Counted from the first letter of the stretch, positions 6,443-13,144 are shown. The stretch: 17,406 bases of DNA from Thermaceae bacterium (GCA_015490435.1 WFXV01000009.1:1-17406); one strand, 5' to 3'. Program-made: numbers and translations. The notes: generated by a model from the letters alone, not told the origin.

Positions 6443-7332
6443 AGCGCCTCCGGGTGGTGCTTTTGCCAGTAGCGAACGAGGCCGTAGACCGAGTAAGCGC
6501 TGGGGTTCGCCGCCTCGTAGCGGGCGACGCCCTCCTCGTCGAGCCCGGCGGCGGTGAGCTCCGCTCGCACCTTGGCCTCGAAAAGGGGCACCATCGCTTC
6601 GGGGGAAAGCCCTTCCCGAAGGCGCGCGCGCACCCACGCGCCCCAGTCCGAAAGCCGCGCATCGAGCGCATCGAGCATCGCCCCCTTGTCCCGGTAGGCG
6701 CCGAAGTGGGTGAGGTAGAGGGTCTGTGCGGGGAGCGCCCTTAGTTTCTCGATCGAGGCCCGCCAGTGCTCGAGCTGGATGTCCGGCGGGGGGCAGGGGG
6801 GAAGCACCGGCCCCCCACCAAGCCGCACGCCGGCGACGTCGCCGGTGAAGACCGCGTCCTCGAGCACCCAGACGTGGTGGTGCACCGCGTGCCCGGGGGT
6901 GGCGTGGGCGGTGAAGACCCGCCCGCCGACCGCAACCCGCGCCCCGTCCTCGGCGACCGACAGGCGCTCCTTCGGGACCGGCCGGAGCTCGCCCCAGAGC
7001 GTCTTCATCTGCTCGCCGTAGATACGGCGGGCACTTTGGACGAGCTTTTCCGGGTTGGCGAGGTGGGGCGCGCCCCGGGGGTGAACGTGTACCCGCGCGC
7101 CGGCCTCGGCGAAGCGCCAGGCGGCGCCGGCGTGGTCCAGGTGGATGTGGGTGAGGAAGACGTCGGTGACGTCTGCAAGGGTGTAGCCGAAGGCCTTGAG
7201 CCCGGCCACCACCTCGCCGAACGCCGACTCCGGCCCGGTCTCGACCAGCGCCACCCCTTCCTCGTGGGGGACGGCGAAGACCGCGATCACCCCTTCGCGC
7301 CCCAGCCAGCGGGTATCGAGGACGCGGATCAA
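6439..7332 (-). CDS. MBL-fold metallo-hydrolase
   Basis: The 297-residue protein carries the metallo-beta-lactamase signature THIHLDHAG (His62, His64, Asp66, His67), a second histidine cluster GHAVHHH, FTGD (bridging Asp) and a late LTHFG histidine, so a two-metal site looks complete. It is of the glyoxalase II-like hydrolase type; the helical C-terminal third (about 210-297) is an extension beyond the core. The start is the TTG at 7332, which overlaps the stop of the FAH-family gene (TTGA) and has GGGAGG five bases upstream; no ATG or GTG fits near the first conserved strand. It overlaps the HAD gene by four bases at its other end. Substrate unknown; a thioester or lactone would fit the family. 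Confidence 0.85.
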   Translation of the reverse strand: MIRVLDTRWLGREGVIAVFAVPHEEGVALVETGPESAFGEVVAGLKAFGYTLADVTDVFLTHIHLDHAGAAWRFAEAGARVHVHPRGAPHLANPEKLVQSARRIYGEQMKTLWGELRPVPKERLSVAEDGARVAVGGRVFTAHATPGHAVHHHVWVLEDAVFTGDVAGVRLGGGPVLPPCPPPDIQLEHWRASIEKLRALPAQTLYLTHFGAYRDKGAMLDALDARLSDWGAWVRARLREGLSPEAMVPLFEAKVRAELTAAGLDEEGVARYEAANPSAYSVYGLVRYWQKHHPEAL

Positions 7333-8075
7333 GGCGCCCTCCCCACCAGGTTCTTGAGCGTGCCCACGCCCTCCACCGAGACCTCGACCACGTCGCCCAC
7401 CGCGAGGGGGCCCACCCCCTCCGGGGTGCCGGTGAGCACCACGTCGCCGGGGTAGAGGGTCATGAACTGGGAGATGTAGGCGAGGATTTGGGGGACCGGG
7501 AAGATCAGGTCGGAAGTGTTCCCCTCCTGGCGGAGCTCGCCGTTTACGTAGGTGCGCACCGCGACGCTCCCGGGGTCGAGCTCGGTCTCGATCCAGGGCC
7601 CGAGCGGCAGGAACCCGTCCGCCGACTTGGCCCGCACCCACTGCAGGTCGGTCCGCTGCTTGTCGCGGGCGGTGACGTCGTTGGCGGCGGTGTAGCCGAG
7701 GACGTAGGCGAGCGCCTCCTCCTCGGGGACGTTTTTCATCGTCCGCCCGATCACCACCGCCAGCTCTCCCTCGTAGTGGAGCTCGTTCGTCCAGTCGGGG
7801 TAGGGGATCGTGCCGCCGTGAGGCAGGAGGGCGTTCGGGGCGATAAGGAAGAGGCCGGGCTCGGAGGGCGGCGCCTCGCCCCCCATCTCCCGCACGTGGC
7901 CGAGGTAGTTCTTGCCCACGGCGACGATCTTGGTGGGCTCGGTGGGGACGAGGAGCTCGAGCGAGGCGAGCTGGTAGCGCTCGCCGGTCCGCTTGCCAAG
8001 GGGCCCCTCGGTCGCGTAGACCCAGGGGCCCTCGAGCACGCCGTACTGCCCGTTCCCGAAGCGGAGGATTTTCAT
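7329..8075 (-). CDS. Fumarylacetoacetate hydrolase (FAH) family protein
   Basis: The 248-residue protein has the FAH fold's usual C-terminal catalytic domain after a short N-terminal part. Seen: KIVAVGKNYLGH (49-60), metal ligands Glu102 and Glu104 in HYEGELAVVIG, Asp133 in NDVTARD, RAKSADGFLPLGP (148-160) and LTGTPEGVGPL near the end. These are the landmarks of acylpyruvate hydrolases and 2-hydroxyhepta-2,4-diene-1,7-dioate isomerases. Enzymes of this group cleave or isomerise beta-diketo or enol acids, or decarboxylate oxaloacetate; which reaction occurs here cannot be told. The ATG at 8075 has no Shine-Dalgarno but lies six bases after TAAACT, so a leaderless transcript is likely. It is the first of three overlapping genes (FAH, MBL, HAD). 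Confidence 0.9.
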   Translation of the reverse strand: MKILRFGNGQYGVLEGPWVYATEGPLGKRTGERYQLASLELLVPTEPTKIVAVGKNYLGHVREMGGEAPPSEPGLFLIAPNALLPHGGTIPYPDWTNELHYEGELAVVIGRTMKNVPEEEALAYVLGYTAANDVTARDKQRTDLQWVRAKSADGFLPLGPWIETELDPGSVAVRTYVNGELRQEGNTSDLIFPVPQILAYISQFMTLYPGDVVLTGTPEGVGPLAVGDVVEVSVEGVGTLKNLVGRAP

Positions 8076-8087
8076 GCACCCAGTTTA
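8076..8087 (-). promoter_or_regulatory. Leaderless-type -10 box built on the plsY-like stop codon
   Basis: On the minus strand TAAACT (8087-8082) is followed by six bases and then the ATG of the FAH gene. Its first three bases are the TAA stop codon of the upstream PlsY-like gene. This spacing puts the transcription start at or next to the ATG. No clear -35 was seen. Confidence 0.5.
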
Positions 8088-8645
8088 TCGGCCCCGAAGG
8101 AGCATCTGGAGGGCCCGGACCCCCATCACCAGCCCGGCGAAAAGCGCCGCCCGCAGCCCGGCGGGATCGCCGCGGAGGAGGTAGAGGAGCAGGGGCACGG
8201 CGGGAATGGCGCCGAAGGGGATGGGATAGATCCCCCGCCGCCGACGCCGCCAGAAAAGGAGGTGGTAGACCGCCGCCACCAGGAGGCCGAACGCGAGCGC
8301 GAGCAGGGTGGGCACCGGGGCGTAGACCAAGAAGAATCCTGCCGCCGGCGCGATCCCCCCGCCCCCCCGGAAACCGAAGAAGACCGGCCAGCAGTGCCCG
8401 GCCACCACCGCCCCCGCCATGTAGGGAAGGAGCTCGGGCCGGGGCAGGGCGAGGTAGGCGACGAGCGCCCCCTTGGCGGCGTCCAAGAGCGCCACCACCA
8501 CCCCCCAAAAGGGCCCCAGCCGGCGGAACGAGCCCGAGCCCCCGGGGAGGTCCTCCCGGCGGATGTCGTAGCCCTTCAGGAGGTAGCCGAGCACCACCCC
8601 GAAGAGCACCGAGCCGATGAGGTAGCTAAGGAGAACCCAAAGCAC
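8085..8645 (-). CDS. PlsY-like glycerol-3-phosphate acyltransferase, divergent motifs
   Basis: The 186-residue protein is strongly hydrophobic with about five membrane segments, the size and profile of PlsY, which moves an acyl chain from acyl-phosphate to glycerol 3-phosphate in phospholipid synthesis. Recognisable pieces are SYLIGSVLFG near the N-terminus, LLDAAKG (53-59, the DxxKG feature) and GHCWPVFFGFRGGGG (83-97, the GHxxPVFxxFKGGKG feature). Two motifs differ from the norm: the SGNxGATN-like loop reads SGSFRRLG (37-44), and the GGKG lysine is replaced by Gly. Activity as a standard PlsY is therefore doubtful; a paralogue with another acceptor is possible. The start is a GTG at 8645 inside the end of the YjjX-like gene (20-base overlap), with GGGGGAAG upstream. 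Confidence 0.75.
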   Translation of the reverse strand: MLWVLLSYLIGSVLFGVVLGYLLKGYDIRREDLPGGSGSFRRLGPFWGVVVALLDAAKGALVAYLALPRPELLPYMAGAVVAGHCWPVFFGFRGGGGIAPAAGFFLVYAPVPTLLALAFGLLVAAVYHLLFWRRRRRGIYPIPFGAIPAVPLLLYLLRGDPAGLRAALFAGLVMGVRALQMLLRGR

Positions 8646-9138
8646 CTTCTTCCCCCAAGAACGGCCCCAGGGCCAGCCGGGCGGCGGCCGCCAGCGCCTC
8701 CTCCCGGGTCATCGCGCCGCCGGAGAAGACCCAGACCGCGCCTTTCTTCGCCGCCTCTTCGCCGTAGCGCTCCTTGAGGTAGGGTCCGAGCTCGGCGCCT
8801 TGGCGGAGGGCGGCGAGCACCTCCTCGGGGAGCGGCACCGAGGGGCCCCGGCCGAGGGAGAGCCGCTCGCCGTCGGTGGCGGCGGCGTACATCGTGAGCC
8901 AGCCCGAGGCCAGGTCTACCCCGCCCTCGAGCCCCACCCCGAGCCCGGCGTCGCCGTGCTTCCTCGCGTACCAGGCGCGAAAGGCGGCTCCCTCCTCGGT
9001 GGCTGCCTCGGAGAGGGGCTGGGCCGGAGCCCCGGGCACCGCCAGGGCGACCACCTCGGCCCGCGCCCCGAGCGCCGAGAGCGCCCGGAGAAGCGCCTTT
9101 TTCTTGACCTCGCTCTCGCTTCCCAGCGCGACGCGCAC
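8626..9138 (-). CDS. yjjX: YjjX/DUF84-type (deoxy)inosine/xanthosine triphosphatase
   Basis: The 170-residue protein matches the NTPase family that removes non-canonical purine nucleotides (ITP, XTP) from the pool. Evidence: the N-terminal strand and loop RVALGSESEVKKKAL (2-16), a PLSEAATEEGAAFRAWYAR helix region (41-59) like the family's QPxSDEET-GAxNRA segment, and GVGLEGGV (67-74), the best signature. The start is a GTG at 9138 seven bases after TAGACT, with no Shine-Dalgarno, so it is probably leaderless. It overlaps the PlsY-like gene by 20 bases, implying translational coupling. The symbol is given by family resemblance; the match is clear at the motifs but divergent elsewhere. Confidence 0.75.
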   Translation of the reverse strand: MRVALGSESEVKKKALLRALSALGARAEVVALAVPGAPAQPLSEAATEEGAAFRAWYARKHGDAGLGVGLEGGVDLASGWLTMYAAATDGERLSLGRGPSVPLPEEVLAALRQGAELGPYLKERYGEEAAKKGAVWVFSGGAMTREEALAAAARLALGPFLGEEGALGSP

Positions 9139-9151
9139 CGGGCCAAGTCTA
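9139..9151 (-). promoter_or_regulatory. Leaderless-type -10 box built on the GGDEF gene stop codon
   Basis: On the minus strand TAGACT (9151-9146) is followed by seven bases and then the GTG of the YjjX-like gene. The first three bases are the TAG stop of the upstream GGDEF gene. Same design as at 8076-8087. Confidence 0.5.
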
Positions 9152-10042
9152 CCCGGAGGGCCGCCGCCCGGCCTTGTCCCGGTACATCGCCCGGTCGGCC
9201 TCGGCGATCGCCGCCTCCAGGGAGCCGGCCACCGGCGCGAGCCCCACGCTCACCCGGGGAAAGCGCCGGCGCACCCGCTCGACGAGCCCGGTGGGGGGGC
9301 GCGCCTCGCGGTGCAGCCCCACGAACTCGTCGCCGCCGGTGCGGAAGAACCGGTCGCTCTCGCGGGCCTCGGCCCGGAAGGCGGCGGCCAGCTTCCGCAG
9401 CTCGGCGTCGCCGGCGGCGTGGCCCTCCTGGTCGTTGATCCGCTTCAGGTTGTCGAGGTCCCAAAGGCTCAAAAACCGCCAGCCCCCCTCGGCGAAGGCG
9501 GCCTCCAGCGCCCGCCGGTTCCCGAGCCCGGTCAGGGGATCGTGGTGGGCGATCCAGTCGAGCCGCGCCTGGACCAGGGCGAGCTCGGCGAGCCAGCCCC
9601 GGATCCGCACCCCGAGGTAGGCGGAAAGCGCGTAGACCCCAAGGAAGGCGATCCGCTGGTGGAGGCCGAGCTCGGGGAAGAAAAGCGCCACCGAACCCGC
9701 CCCCGCCGCCGCCCAGAGCGGCCCCCCGTAGAGCCCGAGGGCCAGGGTGGCGAGCACCAGGATGGCGGCGGCAAACTCGCGGGGCTCGCCGGCGAGGGGC
9801 AGCTCGGGCACCCACCAAAGCAGCAAGAGGGTGCTGAAGAGGCCATAGAGCAGGTGGGGAACGATCCAGCGCGGGCCCAGAAAGAGCGCGAGGGTCACCG
9901 CCAGGTAGAGCCCCCCGAGCAGGGTGAGGGGGCGGACCCCGAGGGCGAGCTCGAGCATGAAGGCCACCGCCCCCAGGGCCAGGGTGCTCACCCAGTAGAG
10001 CTCCTCAAGCTGGGCCCAGATCGCCCGCCGGGACTCGGGCAT
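9149..10042 (-). CDS. Membrane-bound diguanylate cyclase (GGDEF), second copy
   Basis: The 297-residue protein has several hydrophobic segments between residues 17 and 146, then a GGDEF domain: HDPLTGLGNRRALE (167-180), LWDLDNLKRINDQEGHAAGD (Asp195 as metal ligand), GGDEF (236-240) and an I-site RESD (227-230) exactly five residues before it. The C-terminal part is short (about 57 residues after GGDEF) and ends in ADRAMYRDKAGR. It resembles the other cyclase in this window in layout and motif wording, so the two are probably old paralogues. The ATG at 10042 lies six bases after CAGAAT on the minus strand, again a leaderless arrangement; longer in-frame extensions run into the divergent intergenic region and lack support. 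Catalytic and feedback residues are intact. Confidence 0.92.
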   Translation of the reverse strand: MPESRRAIWAQLEELYWVSTLALGAVAFMLELALGVRPLTLLGGLYLAVTLALFLGPRWIVPHLLYGLFSTLLLLWWVPELPLAGEPREFAAAILVLATLALGLYGGPLWAAAGAGSVALFFPELGLHQRIAFLGVYALSAYLGVRIRGWLAELALVQARLDWIAHHDPLTGLGNRRALEAAFAEGGWRFLSLWDLDNLKRINDQEGHAAGDAELRKLAAAFRAEARESDRFFRTGGDEFVGLHREARPPTGLVERVRRRFPRVSVGLAPVAGSLEAAIAEADRAMYRDKAGRRPSG

Positions 10043-10132
10043 GGACCCATTCTGGACCCCGGCCCCGGGGCGGGGCAAATCACGGGCGCTTTGTGATAAA
10101 ATATGAGCAAGGAAATGTAAAGGAGGGCCCCG
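10043..10132. promoter_or_regulatory. Divergent promoter region between GGDEF and amrS
   Basis: The minus strand carries CAGAAT (10054-10049) six bases before the GGDEF ATG. The plus strand carries TAAAAT (10097-10102), the best -10 candidate in an AT-rich patch, and AGGAGG (10121-10126) six bases before the amrS ATG. A GC-rich inverted repeat CCCCGG-CC-CCGGGG (10057-10070) lies between the two promoters and could be an operator. No riboswitch-like structure was recognised. Confidence 0.5.
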
Positions 10133-11227
10133 ATGGCTGAGGCCACGATGCCGACCCCCAAGCTCCGCGAGTGCGACCTCTACCGCCCCCTGCCCAAGGG
10201 GTGGGTGCAGTGCACCGCCTGCCACCACTGGTGCGCCGTCCCCCCCGGGGAGGCGGGCAAGTGCGGCGTCCGCCGGAACTATGGCGGCAAGCTCTACCTC
10301 GTCACCTACGGCAAGGCGGCCGCGGTCCACGTGGACCCGGTGGAGAAAAAACCCCTCTTCCACTTCCACCCGGGGGAGCCGATCCTCTCGCTCGGGACCG
10401 TGGGCTGCAACCTCTTTTGCCAGTTCTGCCAGAACTGGCAGATCAGCCAGTTCCGCGAGTTCAAGGTGGACCTAAAGACCGGCGAGCCCGACCACCCGAT
10501 CGGGGAGGACTGGCCGCCGGAGCGGGTGGTGGAGACCGCGAAAAGGGCGGGGATCCGGCTGATCGCCTACACCTACAACGAGCCGGTGGTCTGGATCGAG
10601 TACGCCCGGGACATCGCCCGGCTCGCCCGCGCCGAGGGGATGAAGAACGTCTTCGTCTCTTCGGGCTTCGAGACCCACCACGCCTGGGAGTACATGGAGC
10701 CCTACTTAGACGCCATCAACATCGACTTAAAGGGCTTCACCGAGGAGTTTTACCGGAAGCTCACCGGCGCCCGCTTGAAGCCGGTGCTTGAAAACATCCG
10801 CTTCGTCGGCACCGAGCTCAGAGGCAAGGTCTGGCTCGAGGTCACCACGTTGCTCCTTTCCGGCTACAACGACTCTGACGAGGAGATCCGGGGGATGGCC
10901 GAGTTCCTCTACTCGGTGAACCCCGAGATCCCTTGGCACCTCTCCGCCGCCCACCCCGCCTACCGCATGCCCGAGCTTAAACGCACCCCCTACGAGACCC
11001 TGCTCCGGGCCTACCGGATCGCCAAGGAGGTGGGGCTCAAGTTCGTCTACCTGGGCAACGTCCTCGACCCCGAGCACAAGTCCACCTACTGCCCCGAGTG
11101 CGGCGCCCTTGTCATCCACCGCGAGGGCTACCGCGTGCGCACCCTTTGGAAGGAGCCCGGGGTCTGCCCCCACTGCGGGGCCAAGATCCCCGGGGTCTGG
11201 AGCTGGGAGGAAAGCCATGCTTCGTGA
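10133..11227 (+). CDS. amrS: AmmeMemoRadiSam system radical SAM enzyme
   Basis: The 364-residue protein is a radical SAM enzyme: the cluster motif GCNLFCQFCQNW gives Cys92, Cys96 and Cys99 (CxxxCxxC). Before it is a Cys/His-rich zinc-like site (Cys27, Cys30, Cys34, Cys44 with HHW), and the C-terminus has a zinc ribbon (CPEC at 320-323, CPHC at 345-348). The radical SAM core resembles the pyruvate formate-lyase activating enzyme type, with YTYNEPVVW and INIDLKGF. The N-terminal Cys module and the two following genes identify the AmmeMemoRadiSam family rather than a true PFL activase; no glycyl-radical enzyme gene is nearby. The substrate of the family is, to my knowledge, not established. ATG with AGGAGG six bases upstream. 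It overlaps the Memo-like gene by 11 bases. Confidence 0.93.
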   Translation: MAEATMPTPKLRECDLYRPLPKGWVQCTACHHWCAVPPGEAGKCGVRRNYGGKLYLVTYGKAAAVHVDPVEKKPLFHFHPGEPILSLGTVGCNLFCQFCQNWQISQFREFKVDLKTGEPDHPIGEDWPPERVVETAKRAGIRLIAYTYNEPVVWIEYARDIARLARAEGMKNVFVSSGFETHHAWEYMEPYLDAINIDLKGFTEEFYRKLTGARLKPVLENIRFVGTELRGKVWLEVTTLLLSGYNDSDEEIRGMAEFLYSVNPEIPWHLSAAHPAYRMPELKRTPYETLLRAYRIAKEVGLKFVYLGNVLDPEHKSTYCPECGALVIHREGYRVRTLWKEPGVCPHCGAKIPGVWSWEESHAS

Positions 11228-12005
11228 ACCGGCGGTGGCGGGAGCCTTCTACCCCGCCGATCCCGAGGACCTAAGACGCCTGGTCGCCCGGCTTTTAGCC
11301 GAGGTGCCCGAGGAGCGCGCCGCCCCCCCTCGGGCGGTGGTCGCCCCCCACGCGGGCTACGTCTACTCCGGCCCGGTGGCCGCCTACGCCTTCAAGGCGC
11401 TAAGCCCCCTGGCCGGCGCCCGCCCGGTGGTCTGGCTCCTGGGCCCGGCCCACTACGTCGCCTTCGAGGGCATCTCCACCGGGCCCTTCACCGCCTGGGC
11501 CACCCCGCTCGGGGAGGTGCCGGTGGCCACCGACCGGGTGGCGCGGCTCCTCGCGATGGGACCGCCCTTCGTCGAGCTCGCCGAGCCCCACCTGCCGGAG
11601 CACAGCCTGGAGGTGGAGCTCCCCTTCCTCCAGATGGTGCTCGGGGCGCTCTCGCTGGTTCCGCTGCTCTTCGGCATTACCGACCCGATCGCGGCCGCGC
11701 CCCGGATCCGGGAGGCGCTCGAGCCCGGCGACCTGATCGTGGTTTCCACCGACCTCTCCCACTACCACGCCGACGAGGTCGCCCGGCGGATCGACGCCCA
11801 GACCCTGGACCGGGCCCTGCACCTGGACGCCGAGGGGATCCTGGAGTCCGAGGCCTGCGGCCGCCACCCCTGGGCGGCGCTCACCGCGATCGCCCGGGAG
11901 CTCGGCTGGCAGCCCAGGCTTCTCGCCTACGCCACCAGCGGCGACACCTCCGGCGACCGCCGCCGGGTAGTGGGCTACGCCGCCCTTCGCTACGACGCGC
12001 CATGA
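11217..12005 (+). CDS. amrB: AmmeMemoRadiSam system protein B (Memo-like)
   Basis: The 262-residue protein belongs to the Memo family, related in fold to class III extradiol dioxygenases. Signatures: REPAVAGAFYPADP at the N-terminus, APHAGYVYSGPVAAYAF (His45), GPAHYVAFEGI (His79), EHSLEVELPFLQ, VSTDLSHY and EACGRHPW (Cys214). His45, His79 and Cys214 correspond to the two histidines and one cysteine known as the metal site of human MEMO1, so metal or redox binding is likely. The start is the ATG at 11217, with GGGAGG six bases upstream and the family N-terminus directly after; a longer frame from 11109 lies inside amrS and is not supported. Its end overlaps the next gene by the ATGA quartet. 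Confidence 0.93.
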   Translation: MLREPAVAGAFYPADPEDLRRLVARLLAEVPEERAAPPRAVVAPHAGYVYSGPVAAYAFKALSPLAGARPVVWLLGPAHYVAFEGISTGPFTAWATPLGEVPVATDRVARLLAMGPPFVELAEPHLPEHSLEVELPFLQMVLGALSLVPLLFGITDPIAAAPRIREALEPGDLIVVSTDLSHYHADEVARRIDAQTLDRALHLDAEGILESEACGRHPWAALTAIARELGWQPRLLAYATSGDTSGDRRRVVGYAALRYDAP

Positions 12006-12577
12006 AGCTCGGAAAAAGGGAAAAGAAAACGCTTTTGGAGACCGCGAGGCAGGCGATCGAGGACGTCTTCTCCGGGCGGGTGGAGCCGCCCGACCCGAGG
12101 GTCTTCGCCCCGCCGCTTTCCGAGGTGGGGGCGAGCTTCGTCACCCTGAGGAAGGGCGGGGCGCTTCGAGGCTGCATCGGCACCGTCGAGCCCCACCAGC
12201 CGCTCGTGCTCGACGTCTACAAGAACGCCATCGCCGCCGCCTTCAAGGATCCCCGCTTCCCCCCGCTTTCCCGCGGCGAGTGGCCGGGGGTGGAGCTCGA
12301 GGTCAGCGTGCTCTCGCCCAAAGAACCCTTCCCCTTCGAGGGGTACGCCGATCTGCTCGCCCGGCTCCCCGAGGGGGTGGGGGTGGTGCTCGAGCACCCC
12401 TTGGGCCGGGCCACCTACCTCCCCGAGGTCTGGGAGGACCTGCCGGAGAAAAGGCTCTTCCTCGCGACGCTCGCCCGGAAGGCGGGGCTCGACGAGGGGG
12501 TCTACGACGACCCCCGGACCCGGGTCTACACCTACACCGCCGAGGCCTTTACCGAAAAGGACCTGGAAGGGGAATAA
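12002..12577 (+). CDS. amrA: AmmeMemoRadiSam system protein A (AMMECR1-like)
   Basis: The 191-residue protein is a full-length AMMECR1-domain protein. The hallmark ALRGCIGT is at 54-61 with the invariant Cys58, followed by NAIAAAFKDPRFPPLS and later LPEVWEDLPEKRLFLATLARKAGL, all typical. The conserved Cys and the surrounding cleft suggest catalysis or partner binding, but the activity is not known to me. It overlaps the Memo-like gene by ATGA, so the three proteins are translationally coupled and probably act together. The TAA stop lies inside the left arm of the long inverted repeat that follows. Confidence 0.93.
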   Translation: MKLGKREKKTLLETARQAIEDVFSGRVEPPDPRVFAPPLSEVGASFVTLRKGGALRGCIGTVEPHQPLVLDVYKNAIAAAFKDPRFPPLSRGEWPGVELEVSVLSPKEPFPFEGYADLLARLPEGVGVVLEHPLGRATYLPEVWEDLPEKRLFLATLARKAGLDEGVYDDPRTRVYTYTAEAFTEKDLEGE

Positions 12578-12619
12578 CCCTGCAAATCGTGCACCATGAT
12601 GCCGGATTTGCAGGGTTAT
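12574..12619. repeat. 15-bp perfect inverted repeat after amrA (possible terminator)
   Basis: Arms at 12574-12588 (ATAACCCTGCAAATC) and 12605-12619 are exact reverse complements around a 16-base loop, which itself has a 3-bp inner match (GCA/TGC). There is no T-run on either side. It may be a bidirectional transcription stop for the amr operon or a mobile palindromic element. The left arm includes the amrA stop codon. Confidence 0.65.
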
Positions 12620-12664
12620 CCCGCCCGCCGGGGGGTGCCCCCGCACGACAGACGCCAGGGGCAA

Positions 12665-12700
12665 GCGGCGTGGTTCCGCCGCCCGGCTAGACTGAACCTG
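12665..12700 (+). promoter_or_regulatory. GC-rich inverted repeat plus leaderless-type -10 box
   Basis: GCGGCG (12665-12670) and CGCCGC (12677-12682) form a 6-bp inverted repeat with a 6-base loop. TAGACT (12688-12693) follows, then seven bases, then a GTG (12701). The TAGACT box and spacing match those before lipB and yjjX, so this is probably a leaderless promoter with a possible operator over the -35 position. Confidence 0.45.
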
Positions 12701-13129
12701 GTGGAGCTCGAAGAGGTCACCCTGTCCCCGGCCCAGGCGGGCCCCTACCTCGGCTTGCTCGCCGCCGGGCTCTTCGGCATGGCCGGGCAGTACCCGCTCG
12801 CCCTCTTTTTGCTCGCGGTCTTCGGGTCCAAGGTCGCGTTCCCCGGGGCCTTTGCCCTCGAGCTCGACCCCTTGGGCTTTTCCTACCGCCCGCTCCTTTA
12901 CCGCCACCGCTACGCCTGGCGCGAGGTCCGGGGCTTTCGGGTGCGCACCTTTCGCCTCCTCGGCGTAACCCTCGCCAAGGCGGTGGTCTTCGAGACCATT
13001 CGGGGCGAGCTTCGGGCCCTGCCCGAGAGCTTTCGCATGGAACCCGAAGCGCTCGCCGCCTTCTTGAACCGCTACCGGGCCACCGCGCTCCAAGGAGAAC
13101 CCGACCTCGACCCCGCGTCCGACCATTAG
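12701..13129 (+). CDS. Small membrane protein, possibly bacterial PH-like domain
   Basis: The 142-residue product is placed at the GTG at 12701, seven bases after a TAGACT box; the frame is open back to 12596, but that part overlaps the inverted repeat region and looks non-coding. Two hydrophobic segments (about 13-29 and 31-50) form a hairpin in the membrane. The remainder, FALELDPLGFSYRPLLYRHRYAWREVRGF and then LRALPESF...LAAFLNRYR, has the strand pattern, conserved Trp and closing helix seen in bacterial PH-like membrane proteins of the YcxB/STM3941 kind. That assignment rests on pattern only and is tentative. It stands between the amr operon and the broken vapBC pair, with no clear link to either. 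Confidence 0.6.
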   Translation: MELEEVTLSPAQAGPYLGLLAAGLFGMAGQYPLALFLLAVFGSKVAFPGAFALELDPLGFSYRPLLYRHRYAWREVRGFRVRTFRLLGVTLAKAVVFETIRGELRALPESFRMEPEALAAFLNRYRATALQGEPDLDPASDH

Positions 13130-13144
13130 GCAAAATCTGCCAAT
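13129..13144 (+). promoter_or_regulatory. Short inverted repeat before the vapB remnant
   Basis: GGCA-AAATC-TGCC spans 13129-13141, ending three bases before the ATG at 13145. VapB-type antitoxins usually bind inverted repeats over their own promoter, so this may be the autoregulatory operator. It overlaps an AT-rich patch (AAATCT six bases before the ATG) that could act as a -10 box. Confidence 0.35.

Noticed and set aside
7333..8508. N-terminal extension of the MBL protein frame back to 8508
   Set aside because: The extension is read antiphase through the FAH and plsY-like genes and is Arg/Gly/Pro-rich; the TTG at 7332 has a Shine-Dalgarno and begins right at the first conserved strand.
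10043..10132. Riboswitch ahead of the AmmeMemoRadiSam operon
   Set aside because: The region is only 90 bases long, divergent, and shows just one short GC-rich inverted repeat with no known aptamer features.
10133..11227. Pyruvate formate-lyase activating enzyme
   Set aside because: The core resembles it, but the N-terminal Cys module, the C-terminal zinc ribbon and the Memo and AMMECR1 neighbours identify the AmmeMemoRadiSam enzyme, and no formate-lyase gene is present.
12596..12700. N-terminal part of the PH-like ORF from the ATG at 12596
   Set aside because: It starts in the loop of the palindrome and translates to Arg/Pro/Gln-rich sequence without likeness to the family; the GTG at 12701 fits the promoter spacing.
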